NCBI GenBank assembly: GCA_022606135.1
Contig: JABYQN010000006.1
Location: forward strand, 558,001 to 622,000
DNA length: 64,000 nt
Direction: 5' to 3'
Source: Fomes fomentarius
Lineage: Eukaryota; Basidiomycota; Agaricomycetes; Polyporales; Polyporaceae
The notes below the pieces were generated by a model. The model was given only the letters and a program-made list of their open reading frames with translations. It had not been told where the DNA came from and did not search any database. Made by a program: the position numbers and the translations under genes. Below, in pieces: positions 25,114-36,658 of this stretch; within the stretch, counting starts at the first letter, position 1, and each line of letters begins with the position of its first letter.

Positions 25114-27332
25114 ATGTCCAACTTCCTCAACGCATATACTGCCCTCTCCAACGCCTCCCCTCGCTCCGAAGTCGCCAAACTCCTCCAGTCCATCACAGAC
25201 GGCAAGCCTCCTCTCCTCCATTCCACCCCCGAACGAACGCGAACTAAACCGTCTCTCATTCCAGCGCCCCCGCTCACCATTGATGATGCAAAACGCAGGG
25301 AGCTGATCCAGACCATACTTGACGATCTCGCTAAGCCGAATGGGAGTGGTGCAAAGAAGAGTAGGCTCACGAGCAAAGGTGCGTTCCTCGCCTCTTTCCC
25401 CGTCCACGACGCGTCCCAACATCCATAAAATCCCTCCTGCGATCCGATCGGTTCGCTACAGACGCTGCGCCCGCCTTGCAGGCTGTAAAGTCCCTAGGCA
25501 AGAACCCTGCTGGCTCCGAGCTGATCGCGACCTCCGCCAACCTCTCTACACTCCTCTCGCTATACACTACGCACAAAGATGTCCCGGAGGCGTCAAACGA
25601 GGCCCTTCGATGTGTTGCGAACGCCATGCTTCTAGTCGAACAGGCACGCAGCACGTTCGTAGACCAGCAGGTCAACGGAGGTGATCTCGCCCTTGAGTTG
25701 CTCGAGGTACGTCGTCAAATTATCGTTGTTGATCTCGATGCATCTCACAGATGCACGCACTGCCGCTCCGTGTGCTCTTTGACCTTCTAGAAAACCACTG
25801 TCCCGGAGCGCGTCTTCCTCGCGTCTCGTATTCTCTTCCTCTCCACTGTGTCCATGTACCAGGCGGGGCCGTTCATCAGGTCCCTTGTTGAGGGCAAGTC
25901 GCCCAACGTCATCGAGACCATCGGGAGCAAGCTGGACCTGTTGTCGAGGGCCATCCTCGCTGGCACGAAATTTGCACGCGAAGCCATGACTGATTTATTA
26001 AAATTCACGTTTAATCTACTGCTACACTATCCCAAGGTGCGTGCGCGGCCTCATCCTATCGTCGTTACCGGTGTGCTCAACCCCACGACAGCTTGTTGAC
26101 GACTCTGATTCTAATGATACGAAAGTAATGGGCGACTGCTGGAGTGACCGCTTAGATGGGTCCGTCTCTCGATTCCACCTATCAGAGCGCATATACTGAC
26201 TCATGGATGATGTTGCATGTTTCAGGATTCTCCCACCCCTTCTGCGCACCTTCAACACCCTGCCGCCATCCTTCCCTGCACCTCTCACCGCGCCCATGAC
26301 CCATGTGATTCATGCGTTGATCACCATCCCAGTCTCTTCGTCCTTGCAGCCCATCTGGCTTCCGCCCGCAAGGACCTCTCCAGTACCAACGCCGCCCAAG
26401 AGCTCTTCAGATAGCTCCTCGACCAAAGCCCCGCGCTCATCCAGTAGTCGCAGTAGCAGCCGTGCCGGTTCCCCAACAACCGGTCCCGCGAAGGACCCTA
26501 AGCCCGGCGCATTCGACCGCGCGTGGTCCGCGCTCTCCGCCGGACGACGCTCGCTCTCGCGCTCCTCGTCTCCGCACACGTCTGGCCCACCTGTCGATGT
26601 GCTCGTACGCGCATACGACCTGCTCGACGTCTCGCTCGGGCACTACATGCCGGACGCGATTAACCCAGACGAAGTGAGCGTGCGTTCGAAGTGCACACGG
26701 GAGACGGACCAGCCGTTCGACGATATCATGACGCCGCTCGTCGTCCTGATTACTAAGGTGTGCCACGCGCACGAGAGCTCGCGGAGGCGCATGCGCGAGT
26801 GGATCCTGCCCGAGGATCTGGACAGGACGAGTCCACTCGAGGGCCGCTCGGACTTGCTGGGCAGGCTGCTGAGGCTGCTGTCGAGTGTGCACCATGCGAA
26901 GCTCAAGAACGCTGTTGGGGAGATGCTGTATGCTATCTGTGACTCCGATGGTGCGTTGCTCCTAATTCTCGAGTCGTTTGCACTGTAACTGATCTCAACG
27001 CGTTGTCGGCAACAGCGAGCACGCTCGCGTCGTACGTCGGCTACGGCAACGTCGCCGGCTTCCTCTTCAACAAAGGCATCATGAGTGCGCCCCCGCCTGT
27101 CGCCGGAGGGAGTGGCGCTTCCGCCCCCACGACGACTCCATCGGGTGTCCCTATCAACCCCATCACGGGTGTCGCAGAGAAACCTTTGCCTCCGATCGAG
27201 ATGTCCGAAGAGGAGAAGGAGCGCGAGGCCGAGAAGCTGTTCGTGCTCTTCGACCGGCTCGAGAAGAGCGGCGCGATCCCGAAGGAGTCAAACCCCATAC
27301 GCCAGGCGATCCAGCAAGGCAAGCTCGGTTGA
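25114..27332 (+). CDS. RIC8: RIC8/synembryn, chaperone and exchange factor for G-alpha subunits
   Basis: Cytosolic armadillo-type protein that stabilises heterotrimeric G-alpha subunits and promotes GDP-GTP exchange. Starts MSNFLNAYTALSNASP. Exon 2 (from about 25459) reads DAAPALQAVKSLGKNPAGSE and SNEALRCVANAMLL; exon 3 (from about 25791) TVPERVFLASRILFLSTVSM and LLKFTFNLLLHYPK. A 34-bp exon near 26126 gives VMGDCWSDRLDG. Then LLRTFNTLPPSFPAPLTAPM precedes a fungal Ser-rich insert (about 26395-26580). The C-terminal half shows DVSLGHYMPDAINPDE, GRLLRLLSSVHHAKLKNAVG and, after a short intron, ASTLASYVGYGNVAGFLFN and PINPITG, a Ric8 hallmark. Helical repeats fill the rest. Family call is firm. 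Confidence 0.92.
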
Positions 27333-27843
27333 GTGGAAAGCTCCTCAGGGTGTCCAGTCTGGACTAGGGGAAAGAGCGGAAGGAGGCGGAGAAGGAGAGC
27401 GCACGCGGTGGATGGTGGATGAAATATCAGAACCCAGATGCCTCACGACCTAATACTCACTTATTGTTGCCAGGTGCGCATGCCAGCCCTATACCTTTTC
27501 CTCGCAAGTCAGAGAGTAACTCCGTACGAATATCTTGAATGGATGCTCCTCGCGTCCTCTGTAGATACTCTCAGAGTCTTCTTGGCCCCCGCACGCACCT
27601 GCAATCTCCCATCTCCCATGCACGCTGCACTGTAGTTATCCACTGGCGCATCGCACACGTCCGCGTTTCCCTGTTCCCGAACCAGACTCCGTAGTACGGT
27701 ATATTATCTTCTAAATGTAATGCTCTGCTCTGCGCTCTACAATCAAGTTGTGCAATGTATCGATCTGTCCATACATCTCTCCATGGCTACCGGGTGTCGA
27801 ACATCGAGTGCCGAGCAATCGGTAGTCCCGTCTCCTGTCTCCC
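27333..27843. other. Intergenic between convergent genes
   Basis: 3' flanks of RIC8 (plus) and of the histidine phosphatase (minus). No exon recognised. Confidence 0.4.
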
Positions 27844-28880
27844 TCACAACCCTGCCTGCTCACTCGACGTCGGCCCCGCCTCTCCCTCCTTCACGACAGG
27901 CTGCGGCTTGCCCACAGGCACAAGCCACGCCTCATCCTCGTCATCCCCCTTCTCCCCCTCTCGTCCTCGGCAAACGTATACTCGCGCACCTCAACGTTGG
28001 CCCACGGCTCGTGCGTGTTCCGGCCCGTTGTGATGTATCGCAGGAGATCGCCGTGCGCGACGACGGCGATGTGCTGCTCGGGGCGCGCGCGCAGCCAGCG
28101 GCGGAGCCAGCGTGCGCGTGCGCGGATGGCGGCGTCGGAGGCGGCGTAGACCCCGGCCTTGGACGTCCAGTCGGGCGTGAGCGCGGAGAAGTCGAGTCCG
28201 GCGTACTCGGGGTCTGCGGCGAGGTCTTCGCGGGCCTGGGGACGTACAGCATGTCCAGTGTCAGTGTCGAGAGTCGATGTCGACGATCAATGTGAAGCGG
28301 ATGAACACGGGTGTCAGTGGCGTAGATTTGAACGAGACTCGGAGCGTCAAGGGGGACGTATGTGTGTGAGGGTGCACATGTATGGAATACACAATAGAGA
28401 GGAGGGGAGGTTGGTTGGAGCGGGGGGACGTACCGAGCCAGTGTCGCAGGGTAGGTCGTTAACCTCCTGCAGCTGTGGCAAGACAATGATTGGTTTGCCC
28501 TCAGCCTCAAGCCGTTTCCGGAGCGCGGCATAGCCGATCAAGGTGGTAGAGAGCGTGCGGCGGAGACCGCTGGTAACAAGGAGGTCCGCTGAGGCTTGGA
28601 TCGTGTCCTTGGTAGTTTGGTGGAGTGAGGCGGCTTGTTGGCGCCCACGGTGAGTGAGGGGGGCGTCGCGGACTAAAATTTGGTGTTACGTTGGTACCGT
28701 AATGTATGAGTATGGGTGCGAGCGACTGCTAAAAGACGTACTTGTCCAATCCTCGGTGACGCTGAGAGTCTGCAGTGAGTCTCTTTATACGAGAGCGCAG
28801 GAGACACGGTGTACTCACTTGTGCTCGGCTTCCGCGTGTCTGGTGAGGTATATGCGTTTGGTCGTTGCGGGGGTCGACAT
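27844..28880 (-). CDS. Histidine phosphatase superfamily (phosphoglycerate mutase-like) protein
   Basis: Cytosolic phosphatase or mutase-like enzyme using a phosphohistidine intermediate; the substrate is unknown. Starts MSTPATTKRIYLTRHAEAEH, where RHAEAEH carries the nucleophilic His. Then APLTHRGRQQAASLH, LVTSGLRRTLSTTLIGYAAL (second catalytic Arg region), LPQLQEVNDLPCDTGS (proton-donor Glu region), and AREDLAADPEYAGLDFSALT. The last exon has RARPEQHIAVVAHGDLLRYI with the second catalytic His. After an acidic stretch it ends GEAGPTSSEQAGL. At least four short introns. The motifs resemble fungal broad-specificity phosphatases more than glycolytic phosphoglycerate mutase. Confidence 0.88.
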
Positions 28881-29050
28881 GTCTATGACAATCGTATGTA
28901 GTCACTTGCAAGGTCGTGGTGCGGAGGTAAGGCGTATTACAGCGATGTCGGGATCGATACACAGATGTGGCGGTGACTCGAACCAGCCTGCCGAATGACG
29001 TCAGCGTCTACTGAACGCTTCTCGCAGGAACTGTGTGACAATGCGCTGAC

Positions 29051-30121
29051 TCAGTGCGATATGGGGTTCCTCGTCAGGACGGCAGTCAGTTCGCGGACAT
29101 AGTCGAGGTCTATGGATTCCCAGGCACCGTAGAGTGGGTCCCACTTTCGGTAGGCTTCGACTGCCCAGCGCCATTGCTATCCGAGTGGAGAATTGAGCTT
29201 TCGGACATGTGGTCGCTTGTGATAACGTCGGGAAACTTACCAGGTACTTGATGAGCTCCTTGTCAGTGGGCCGCACCGCCTTCCATTCTTCGCCTCCGTT
29301 ACAAAATATGCGATATGAGTCGAGCGCGTATGGTCCACAGCCTGGTATGTGGGAGACAGGGGTAGGAGGGTACGGTACAGTTTTAGACTTGACTGCACCG
29401 TCTCCCGTGAAGAAAAGTGCAGTAGTTGAGCCGCGCGAGGGACGGGGGCGTTCTGCGACAGGAGGGTCTAAGAGAAAGACCTGAGAGATGTCAACAAGCC
29501 GTTGGGACCGTTTCTCGCCGAAACCAAGGTCTCTCAACATCTCAAAGAGAATCGAAAGTGGTGCTGAACACGAATGCGGTCACGCAATACATCATATTAG
29601 GATTTGCTAAATTCTTCAAGGTTCAGCAAGGAGCTTAGCGCACCTTGAGCGAGCTCCTCGGGCGTAGTCCATTGGTCCATGATTTCAAAGAAAACGGGTA
29701 TGGACTGTTTTCCGGCTGTCTTGTTTAGGAGTGTGACAGCGATCAAGAGTTTCCAAGGGCTCGAAGCGAGGTATTCTGCGAGGTCCAAGACTGAATGTCG
29801 GGCTGAATTCAGATGCTGAAGGTGGCGATGCCCACCTTGGATGAGGATAGGTTTCGCGTAATATAACTCAAGGAAGGCAGCGATGAAGTCTTGACAAAAG
29901 CTATTGAATGCGGGGTCAGAGAGAAGCGCATCTGGGTCGGGAGTGTTTTGAAAGAAGCGGCTCTTGGCGGGCAGAGGAAAACAGTGCAAGTTAATGTCCT
30001 CGGAGTCAAGCTCGCGGGTCCTCTGTCGCTTGAGGGGACTGGGACTAGAGAAGTAGTGAGACTCGAGGCCCGCGCGCCGTTTACGAGATAACCGCTTCAT
30101 GGGGGTGACAGGGTCGTCCAT
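29051..30121 (-). CDS. MBD4-like HhH-GPD DNA glycosylase
   Basis: Nuclear base-excision enzyme expected to remove T or U (or damaged pyrimidine) mispaired with G at deaminated methyl-CpG. Starts MDDPVTPMKRLSRKRR, a basic nuclear-type leader without an MBD domain. The glycosylase fold follows: FQNTPDPDALLSDP, YLASSPWKLLIAVTLLNKTA, GKQSIPVFFEIMDQWTTPEE, LRDLGFGEKRSQRLVDIS, then VSHIPGCGPYALDSYRIFC, where the helix-hairpin-helix leads into the catalytic Asp of ALDSYRIFC. It ends DLDYVRELTAVLTRNPISH. Divergent from the ABC1 gene with 299 bp between starts; that promoter has an ACGCGT (MCB) box. The Asp and its context match MBD4 and fungal relatives; strict substrate is inferred. Confidence 0.87.
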
Positions 30122-30190
30122 CCCTTTTCAGCTCGAGAACGCACACGAGAGAGGGCCGACAGCAGTACTTGGGACTGGGAGGAGGAAAGG

Positions 30191-30211
30191 ACGCGTAACC
30201 CTAACCTAACC
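30191..30211. promoter_or_regulatory. MCB box (ACGCGT) joined to a telomere-like TAACCC/TAACC tract in a divergent promoter
   Basis: ACGCGT at 30191-30196 is the MBF site known from fungal cell-cycle and DNA-repair promoters. It runs into TAACCCTAACCTAACC (30196-30211), a short interstitial telomere-like tract. It lies about 70 bp upstream of the glycosylase start and 210 bp upstream of the ABC1 gene start. Function is inferred from known motifs. Confidence 0.45.
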
Positions 30212-30420
30212 GCGACAGGCGCAAGATGTGGCACTGTGCCGGGAGAGCGCGTCATGCACCGCTGACACTGACCGTGCGCGTACTTTCTACGGGCATCTTC
30301 CCCTTCCCGCTCGCTCGTACGATGCCATAAAGCACTCGTCTTCCTCCGTGAATTCGCTCTCTAATTGCCTGGTGGTCTGGGATACCCGATATTTTGGTCT
30401 GGAAAACATAAACACTTGCG

Positions 30421-32847
30421 ATGTTTGCTAGACTCCGACATTCTCCATGTCGCCCCATACCGATCTCGATATCTCCCTTTCTACCAGGACTGCGCCGTCA
30501 ACTCTCAATACCTCGGTCATATGCGTCCCAAACAACAAAATTCTTTGCTACCGCCTCCCATTCTACGAGCAGCTCGCGCTCACGACGATTGGCCCGCTGG
30601 ATAGCCTTCGCGCTGGTTGGGACAGGCATAACTTATACATTGGACCGCGAATATAATGCTTCCGCCTTGACGCGTAACGTCAGGACAATATGGACAGTGA
30701 GTAAATATTCCAGTCTAATCTCACCGCCTGCAAATCGTCGGTCGTGCGACCATGCCTCCGGAGTAGCAAGTCCGTTTCACATTGACGATGACATTGTACC
30801 TACGTGTGCACCATTCAATGCAACATCCCTGCCGTAGGAATACCTTGCGGTCCCAGGATCGGTGTAGGACAGCCCATCCAAGTCAAGAGTTTGTGCATCA
30901 GACTGTGCATGTACTCTTGAGGCTAGCTGTACTATGATCCCCGTGCATTCGTGCTCGCGACTGCCCTAGTAGATCCTGACTGGGCATATCTGACTAACTT
31001 TCTCAGTGCGCTGTGATCGCGCTTGACTACAAGCTCAACTTCAAGCCCGATAAGGCTGACGGCATCCCTGCCCTCCAAGAGCGTGTCGCGGAGCGCATAT
31101 ACGATCTTCTGACGTCCAACGGTGGTCTCTACATCAAGATTGGTGTGCATATATCTAACATCTGGCATTGTGTCAAGCCCGGTTGCTGACATCGTGTCAC
31201 AGGTCAAGCGTTCGCGAATAATGCCGCGTTCCTCCCTCGCCCAGTGCAGGAGAAATTCAGCCAGCTCTTCGATGATGCACCGCAGGTGCCATATTCGGTG
31301 GTTGAGCGTGTCTTGATAAAGGAGTTCGGTCGTCCTCCCGCAGGTCCTGACGGTGTCTTCGAGATATTCGAGAAGCAGGCCGCTGCGAGCGCAAGCATCG
31401 CACAGGTGCACCGCGCGAAGCTAAAGACGGATGATGGGTCCGAGAAGTGGGTCGCTGTCAAGATTCAGAAGCCCGACGTCAGCCAGCAGGTCGAGTGGGA
31501 CCTCGGCGCGTTCACCGCAGTGATGTGGGTCTACGAGCACTGGCTGTTCCACCTACCCGTGATGTTTGCTGTCGGTGCGTGGTTGTCTTGGTCCCTTTCA
31601 TTATCGAAGAACACCACTTGACGCTCATTGCCTCCCCAGACTTCGTCAACGACCACCTCCGGCGCGAGCTCGACTTCGAACTCGAAGCGCAGAACGCCAT
31701 CCGCACCGCCGAGTACGTCGCGAACGAACCCCGTCTCTCCGACCGTGTCTATATCCCCAAGATCTACCCAGAGCTCTCCACCAAGAAAGTCATGGTAGTC
31801 GAATGGATCGACGGCATCCGGCTCAGCGATAAGAAAGGTATATTCCGGCTAATGGGCGACGACGCCTCCTCTCCCTCACACCGCATTCCCCTGCCCGCCG
31901 ACCGCTTCCCCACACTGAAAGGAGGGTCCGAGTGGGTGATGCAGACCATGATCGACCTCTTCAGCGCGCAGATCTTCAGCTGGGGCTGGGTCCACTGTGA
32001 CCCGCACCCGGGGAACATCATTGTGCGGCCGCACCCGAATCCCGCGCGTGCACGCAAGGGCCAGGCGCAGTTCGTGCTCCTCGACCACGGGCTGTACGTG
32101 CGCGTCACGGACGGCTTCCAGCAGCAGTACGCGCGCCTGTGGAAGGGCCTCCTCGCGCTCGACTTTGGCGTCGTGAAGCGCGTGGCGGAGGAGTGGGGGA
32201 TCGGGACCCCTGACCTGTTCGCGAGCGCGACACTGATGCGCCCGGTGCGGTTCAAGGAGTCGACCATGCCGGATTTCGAGAAGATGAACGAGTATGAGCG
32301 CGGTGTGCTCATGAAGGAGAAGCTGAAAGGGTTCTTGACGGATACGGATAGGATGCCGAAGGAGCTCATCTTCATTGGCAGGAATATGCGGTGCGTGCTG
32401 CCGTTGGTTGCTCTGGCTTTGGTCAAGCAAGGCTGACTCCAAGTCTCGAAAATCGGGATCATCCAGTATCGTGCAAGGTCTGTGTCTCTACCCAAATAGC
32501 CCAACATTCAAAGCTGACCTTTGGTTCTGAATCGCAGGCAACAACCAGACCTTCGGCTCCCCGTGAACCGCATCCGCATCACAGGCTACTGGGCCTCGCG
32601 CTCGCTCGTGACCGCGCCGCAACTCACGCTCACCGGCCGCCTGCGGGAGCTCGGGAAGCACCTTGTCTTCCTCTCCGTGCTTTTCTCGATCGACGTGCTC
32701 TTCTGGGCGACGAAGCTCCGCCAGTGGCTCTGGCTTAGGCTCGGGCGTAAGGGCGAGAGCTTCGAGGACGAGCTCGAGCGCTCGATGCGCGACTTCGCGA
32801 AGTCGAACTTTGGCATCGACGTGCCGGACAACGTGTTCGACGGCTGA
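30421..32847 (+). CDS. ABC1/UbiB-family mitochondrial atypical kinase, MCP2/ADCK1-like
   Basis: Mitochondrial protein of the ABC1 kinase-like family, whose yeast relative Mcp2/Cqd2 affects coenzyme Q and lipid distribution. The Arg/Ser-rich N-terminus (MFARLRHSPCRPIPIS) looks like a transit peptide; WIAFALVGTGITYTL is a membrane helix. Family motifs in order: GGLYIKIGQAFANNAAFLP (KxGQ), EKQAAASASIAQVHRAKL (Ala-rich loop), WVAVKIQKPDV (Lys), DFVNDHLRRELDFELEAQNA (ExD), VHCDPHPGNIIV (catalytic) and VLLDHGLYVR (the family's variant of DFG). A last exon pair adds GNNQTFGSPVNRIRITGYWA and ends GIDVPDNVFDG. Length and the LLDHGLY variant point to the ADCK1/Mcp2 branch rather than Coq8. Confidence 0.9.
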
Positions 32848-33036
32848 GGTTTCTAACGTATTACCTGGGTATACACGCATTAGCGTTAGATGTCGGCTTG
32901 TCCACGATCCTGTCGCGCGCATATACTGTATCCTACACCCGTGACGGTGCGCTAGAGCGCTGCTAATGGTAATACGATAGAATCAGGATCCACTCAACAC
33001 AATAGTAGTCCTTACAAACGGGTTCAAAGCATCCCA

Positions 33037-35088
33037 TCACGCCCAGATCCCTGCTGTCACCCTAGAGCCCCATCGTCGAACGACAAGGCCAACGCTGACA
33101 GGGCCGACGAGGGTGCATAGAAGTATCGCCCAGATGGCGACAAGGAAAGCCTCGTCCCCTAACAGACCCGAGCCTGTGCTTGACGTGAGTTCTGCTGACG
33201 AGCCCGAGCCTGGGCTTCCGCGGGCGAGCTGAGCAATGAGCAGGCCAATCTCTCCACGGGAGACCATCGCGACACCCATGAAGACCGCGGCAGGCAGCGA
33301 GGTGATAGTTGGGCTGTAGATTGCACGAGTGGGGGGAGGGCTCGTCGCCGCGTTGTATGGCGACATGCGACCAGGCTCGGGCTTCGCGTCTTCGTCGGCG
33401 TGGGGGAGCACGAAGTTGGAGCCTTGGGTGACATCGCCTGCTCTGGGACGGATCTTTCGTCTGACGGACGCACAGATGTTGCGGAAGCCCGGGCGAGTCG
33501 ACGTGACCAGGGTCCGGAGTCGCGTTGGGATACTGATACTGGAGGCAAACGCATGGGTCGCGGGATAGAAGAGGATGGGAAGGCCGACTGCGAGCTTTGC
33601 GAGGCACATGAGCACCGAGTATACGATGCCGCGCCAGAGGACGGTGGGGGTCCACAGGTCCAAGAACGGCTGGAAGTGGGGAGACGATGTTTGTGAGTCG
33701 GGGACGAGGACGAGCGATGTATGGAGCACTTACGATTGCAAAGCCGATGCTTGCGAAGAAGAGCGGCAGCAGGAGGTAGTTCTGCAGGGGCCCGACGGTA
33801 CGTGCGAAGGTGTCTTCGAAGGACAGTGCCTTCGCTCGCCGTTCTGCATCATCGCCTTCTACTTCTAGCGAAGCCAACGATCGTTCGTGGCAGCCAGGTG
33901 AGGTGGTTGGTTTAGATACGTATGTTAAAATGAGACCTGCGACGTATGCTCCATAAAGGACACTCGTTCCAGTGTCTACGTGTTTGAGTTAATCACCGTT
34001 GCCCTGATGGAAAGACAGGCAAAACTGACAAGATGTAATTGCCGCCATGGCACTGACGACTGCTACCATTATTGACAGTTTGACCGCATCCGCATGCGCC
34101 TCTGTTCCCCATCCGCTGCCCTCCTGCGACAGCGTCTTCAAGCCCCAAGGTTTACTTTCACATGCTGGGGCGCACCATCGCTCACCAGCACCACGATACC
34201 AAAACAGAGGCCGCAAGACGAACCGTGCGATTACGGAGCCGACTACCGCTATGAGGGAGGAGGAGAGAAGTGGTCGCACGATGGTCCATGCTAGATTACC
34301 CTGTCCACCCCCTGTAGACGAAGACTCTATGACGGCAAGTGCTGGTATGAGGGAAGCAAGGACGAGGCCAACAACATCGTCAATGATTGCGGCGCTGATG
34401 AGGACAGTTCCTATCCGTGACTGCTGCAGCGAACTTGGCTCAGGCGGAAGGGTTGGAGTAGACGCTGCCGCAGGAGGTGGAAGCTTGGATTCGGCCTTCG
34501 GGATGGACTCGTCGACGCTCTGACGAGTTGAAGTGGAGACCCGTGGCTGGCACTTTTCGGAGATGTTACTACTGGACTTGGTGACGCTGTTGAGGGCAGC
34601 GAGGGTTGTTCCGAGACTGGTGGAAGAGAGCGCGGCACCGGCCGCGAAGGCTTCGAGAGGGCGATACCCGAAGCCAGCGCTGAGGAGTGCGAACGAGAAG
34701 GCTATGGGTAAAGCAATCCCTACGAGTGCGCAAAGCACGGACAGTGGCATGTTAGAGAGGAGGACAGGGAGGTTTGTAGAGAGACCGCCTATGGATGAAA
34801 ACGGACGTGTGAGAGCATTGTTCACATTATGTGGACAAAAGCGGGACCTTCGAAGACGACGAGGATCAGTCCCAGATATCCCAGTGCGGTGAAGGTGGCT
34901 TCCCAGTCGACAGGGAGCAGGTTCCCAAGAGGGGATCCGTAGATGATGCCGAACGCTATCTCTGCGACAATCCCAGCGTAGAGGTAGTGATCTGCGACAA
35001 TTCTGGCGACGTTGGTGAGGTACAGGAAGGATGCGAGAACCAATAGGTGTAGTAGTGAAGGCTCTTCGTAGGAGACAGCGCGTGGCAT
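33037..35088 (-). CDS. CPA2-type K+(Na+)/H+ antiporter
   Basis: Multi-pass cation/proton exchanger of the Kef/NhaS type, likely in plasma or organelle membrane. Start 35088 gives LLHLLVLASFLYLTNVARIV, then GIVAEIAFGIIYGSPLGNLL and ALGYLGLILVVFEG. The main exon has LEAFAAGAALSSTSLGTTLA, a large hydrophilic Ser/Pro loop (about 34410-34530), and IGTVLISAAIIDDVVGLVLA, where the IDDVVG Asp pair is the ion-binding core. Then KLSIMVAVVSAMAAITSC, TGTSVLYGAYVAGLIL, LPLFFASIGFAI, VFMGVAMVSRGEIGLLIAQL (SRGE motif) and AIWAILLCTLVGPVSVGLVV before the stop at 33037. Around 12 helices. No C-terminal regulatory domain. Convergent with the ABC1 gene, only 189 bp apart. Confidence 0.88.
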
Positions 35089-35364
35089 GGCGATAGGAAG
35101 TGTTGGAAGTGTTGTTGAGTTGACGGGCTACAGCTATTGGACTTATGTCACCGAGCGGAGAACGGGTCGAGTAGTACTTAGTAGTAGCCCGAGGCTATGC
35201 AGACAGTTGGAGAGGCCTGCGGGCTGGCTCAGAAGCGGATGAGAAGTCAAGGGTACCATGATCCGGGATGGATTGGGAAGCGACATACCTACCTGCAGCA
35301 GCACGAGCTGGCTCCTGTCACTTATAGTAAGGTTGGGCCATCCACGGCTCATCACCGTGACTGT

Positions 35365-35413
35365 CACGTGGACCCGTTACCGGCGGTGACCGCTTGCGTT
35401 ACCAGACGTTACC
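35365..35413. promoter_or_regulatory. CACGTG box plus three GTTACC repeats in a divergent promoter
   Basis: CACGTG at 35365-35370 (bHLH-type palindrome) is followed by GTTACC at 35376, 35398 and 35408, and by the related GGTGACC at 35385. The cluster lies between the antiporter start (35088, minus) and the Rab gene start (35683, plus). It looks like a repeated factor site; the factor is unknown. Confidence 0.4.
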
Positions 35414-35682
35414 ACTTGGCGGTTATAACTTATTCCTCCACTTTTGGAGGCTCGCCCGTTCTGGTATTGCGCATCTGGTCGAGGTCAGGAATTATATGAC
35501 GTACAAATAGGCATCCGGACGTTATCAATTTGGGTCTTGTCGGGCATCTGGCCAATGCTTCGGCTTTCGGATGCCTCCCAGGTATAGAAAGCACTCCTCC
35601 ACCCGTACTACCTCGACAGAACCGCTCTATGAGTACGTGCCACGAGCGCTCATCTATCCTATCTGGATATCGAACGGTCAGC

Positions 35683-36658
35683 ATGTCGCAATCCCACATT
35701 GTCGTGAATTTGCTCCTCCTTGGGAACTCCTCGGTCGGGAAGAGCAGTCTGCTCGTTCAGTTCTTGGACAAGAAATGGTCACAGTAATCGGTTGTGATGA
35801 TAGGCGTTATCGCTAGGGTGAGCCCCGTCCAGCCTTGGACTATCCTGCACCGGACCTGCACATGCTGAGGCCTGAGGCGCCTGTGTGATATCATAGGCGC
35901 ACGAGATGGATGTCAAGGGCAAGAAAGTCCAGCTGAGGATACGGGTACGCACCAGTAGAAAGATGTGGCCCGTGACGCTAAACGTCGCGCATGCCATCTG
36001 CAGGACACTGCAGGCATGGAGCGCTTCAAGGCAATCACCTCTCAATATTACCACAATGCGCAGGGCATCATCGTCGTGTACGACGTCGCGAACCGCGAGT
36101 CCTTCGATGCGCTCTCGAGGTGGTTCCGGGAGCTGGACACTTACGTCTCACCTGCGGTCGTCAATATCATTGTGGGGAACAAGGTGGACAGCGTACGTCA
36201 ACCCCATACTACTCCGCGTTCCCTCACTGTCACTCATCATCGCTTGCTGCCTTCGTGCGTGTGAAATATCTCTCCTATGCTTTCCAAATTCATACTTCCT
36301 CTATCGGCCACCATGTTTGACCGCTCTTGATTTCGTCTGCCATAACCTACCTACCATCGTGACTCAAACGCTCAATGTCTGACTTGCACGGTCTGGCCCT
36401 GCCCAATACGGACACGGACGCCACATCTAGTCTCGGCAAGTGTTTGAGTCAGAAGGCCAGGAATTTGCAAAGCGCATGAACCCCCTCTTCATCGAAGCGT
36501 CGGCCAAGACGGCAGTCGGTGTAGAGGCGGCGTTCCGCAACCTTGTCGAGCGCATCCTCCACACCCCCGAGCTCTTGCAGAGCAATGCTGGACCTAAGAG
36601 CGTCAACGTAAGCATGGAGCCAGACGAGGCTCAGACTCAGAGTGAAGGTTGCTGTTGA
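35683..36658 (+). CDS. Rab18-like small GTPase, with a disrupted switch I region
   Basis: Vesicle or lipid-droplet Rab by similarity. Exon 1 has P-loop LLLGNSSVGKSSLLVQFLDK, then KWSQ and an in-frame stop/donor at about 35787. Shifting frame there reveals TVIGCDDRR, a remnant of the switch I sequence ATIGVDF. I found no intron that joins exon 1 in frame to the next segment AHEMDVKGKKVQLRIR. Later parts are intact: DTAGMERFKAITSQYYHNAQ, GIIVVYDVANRESFDALSRW, NIIVGNKVDS, FIEASAKTAVGVEAAF and the double-Cys prenyl tail SEGCC. Two more oddities: the usual WDTAGQ reads RDTAGM, so the catalytic Gln is gone. It could be a decaying gene, an unusual splice form or a sequence error. Confidence 0.7.

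Noticed and set aside
32488..32922. Long minus-strand ORFs over the ABC1, antiporter and GH5 genes
   Set aside because: They are antisense shadows of GC-rich coding exons; the sense frames carry the family motifs.
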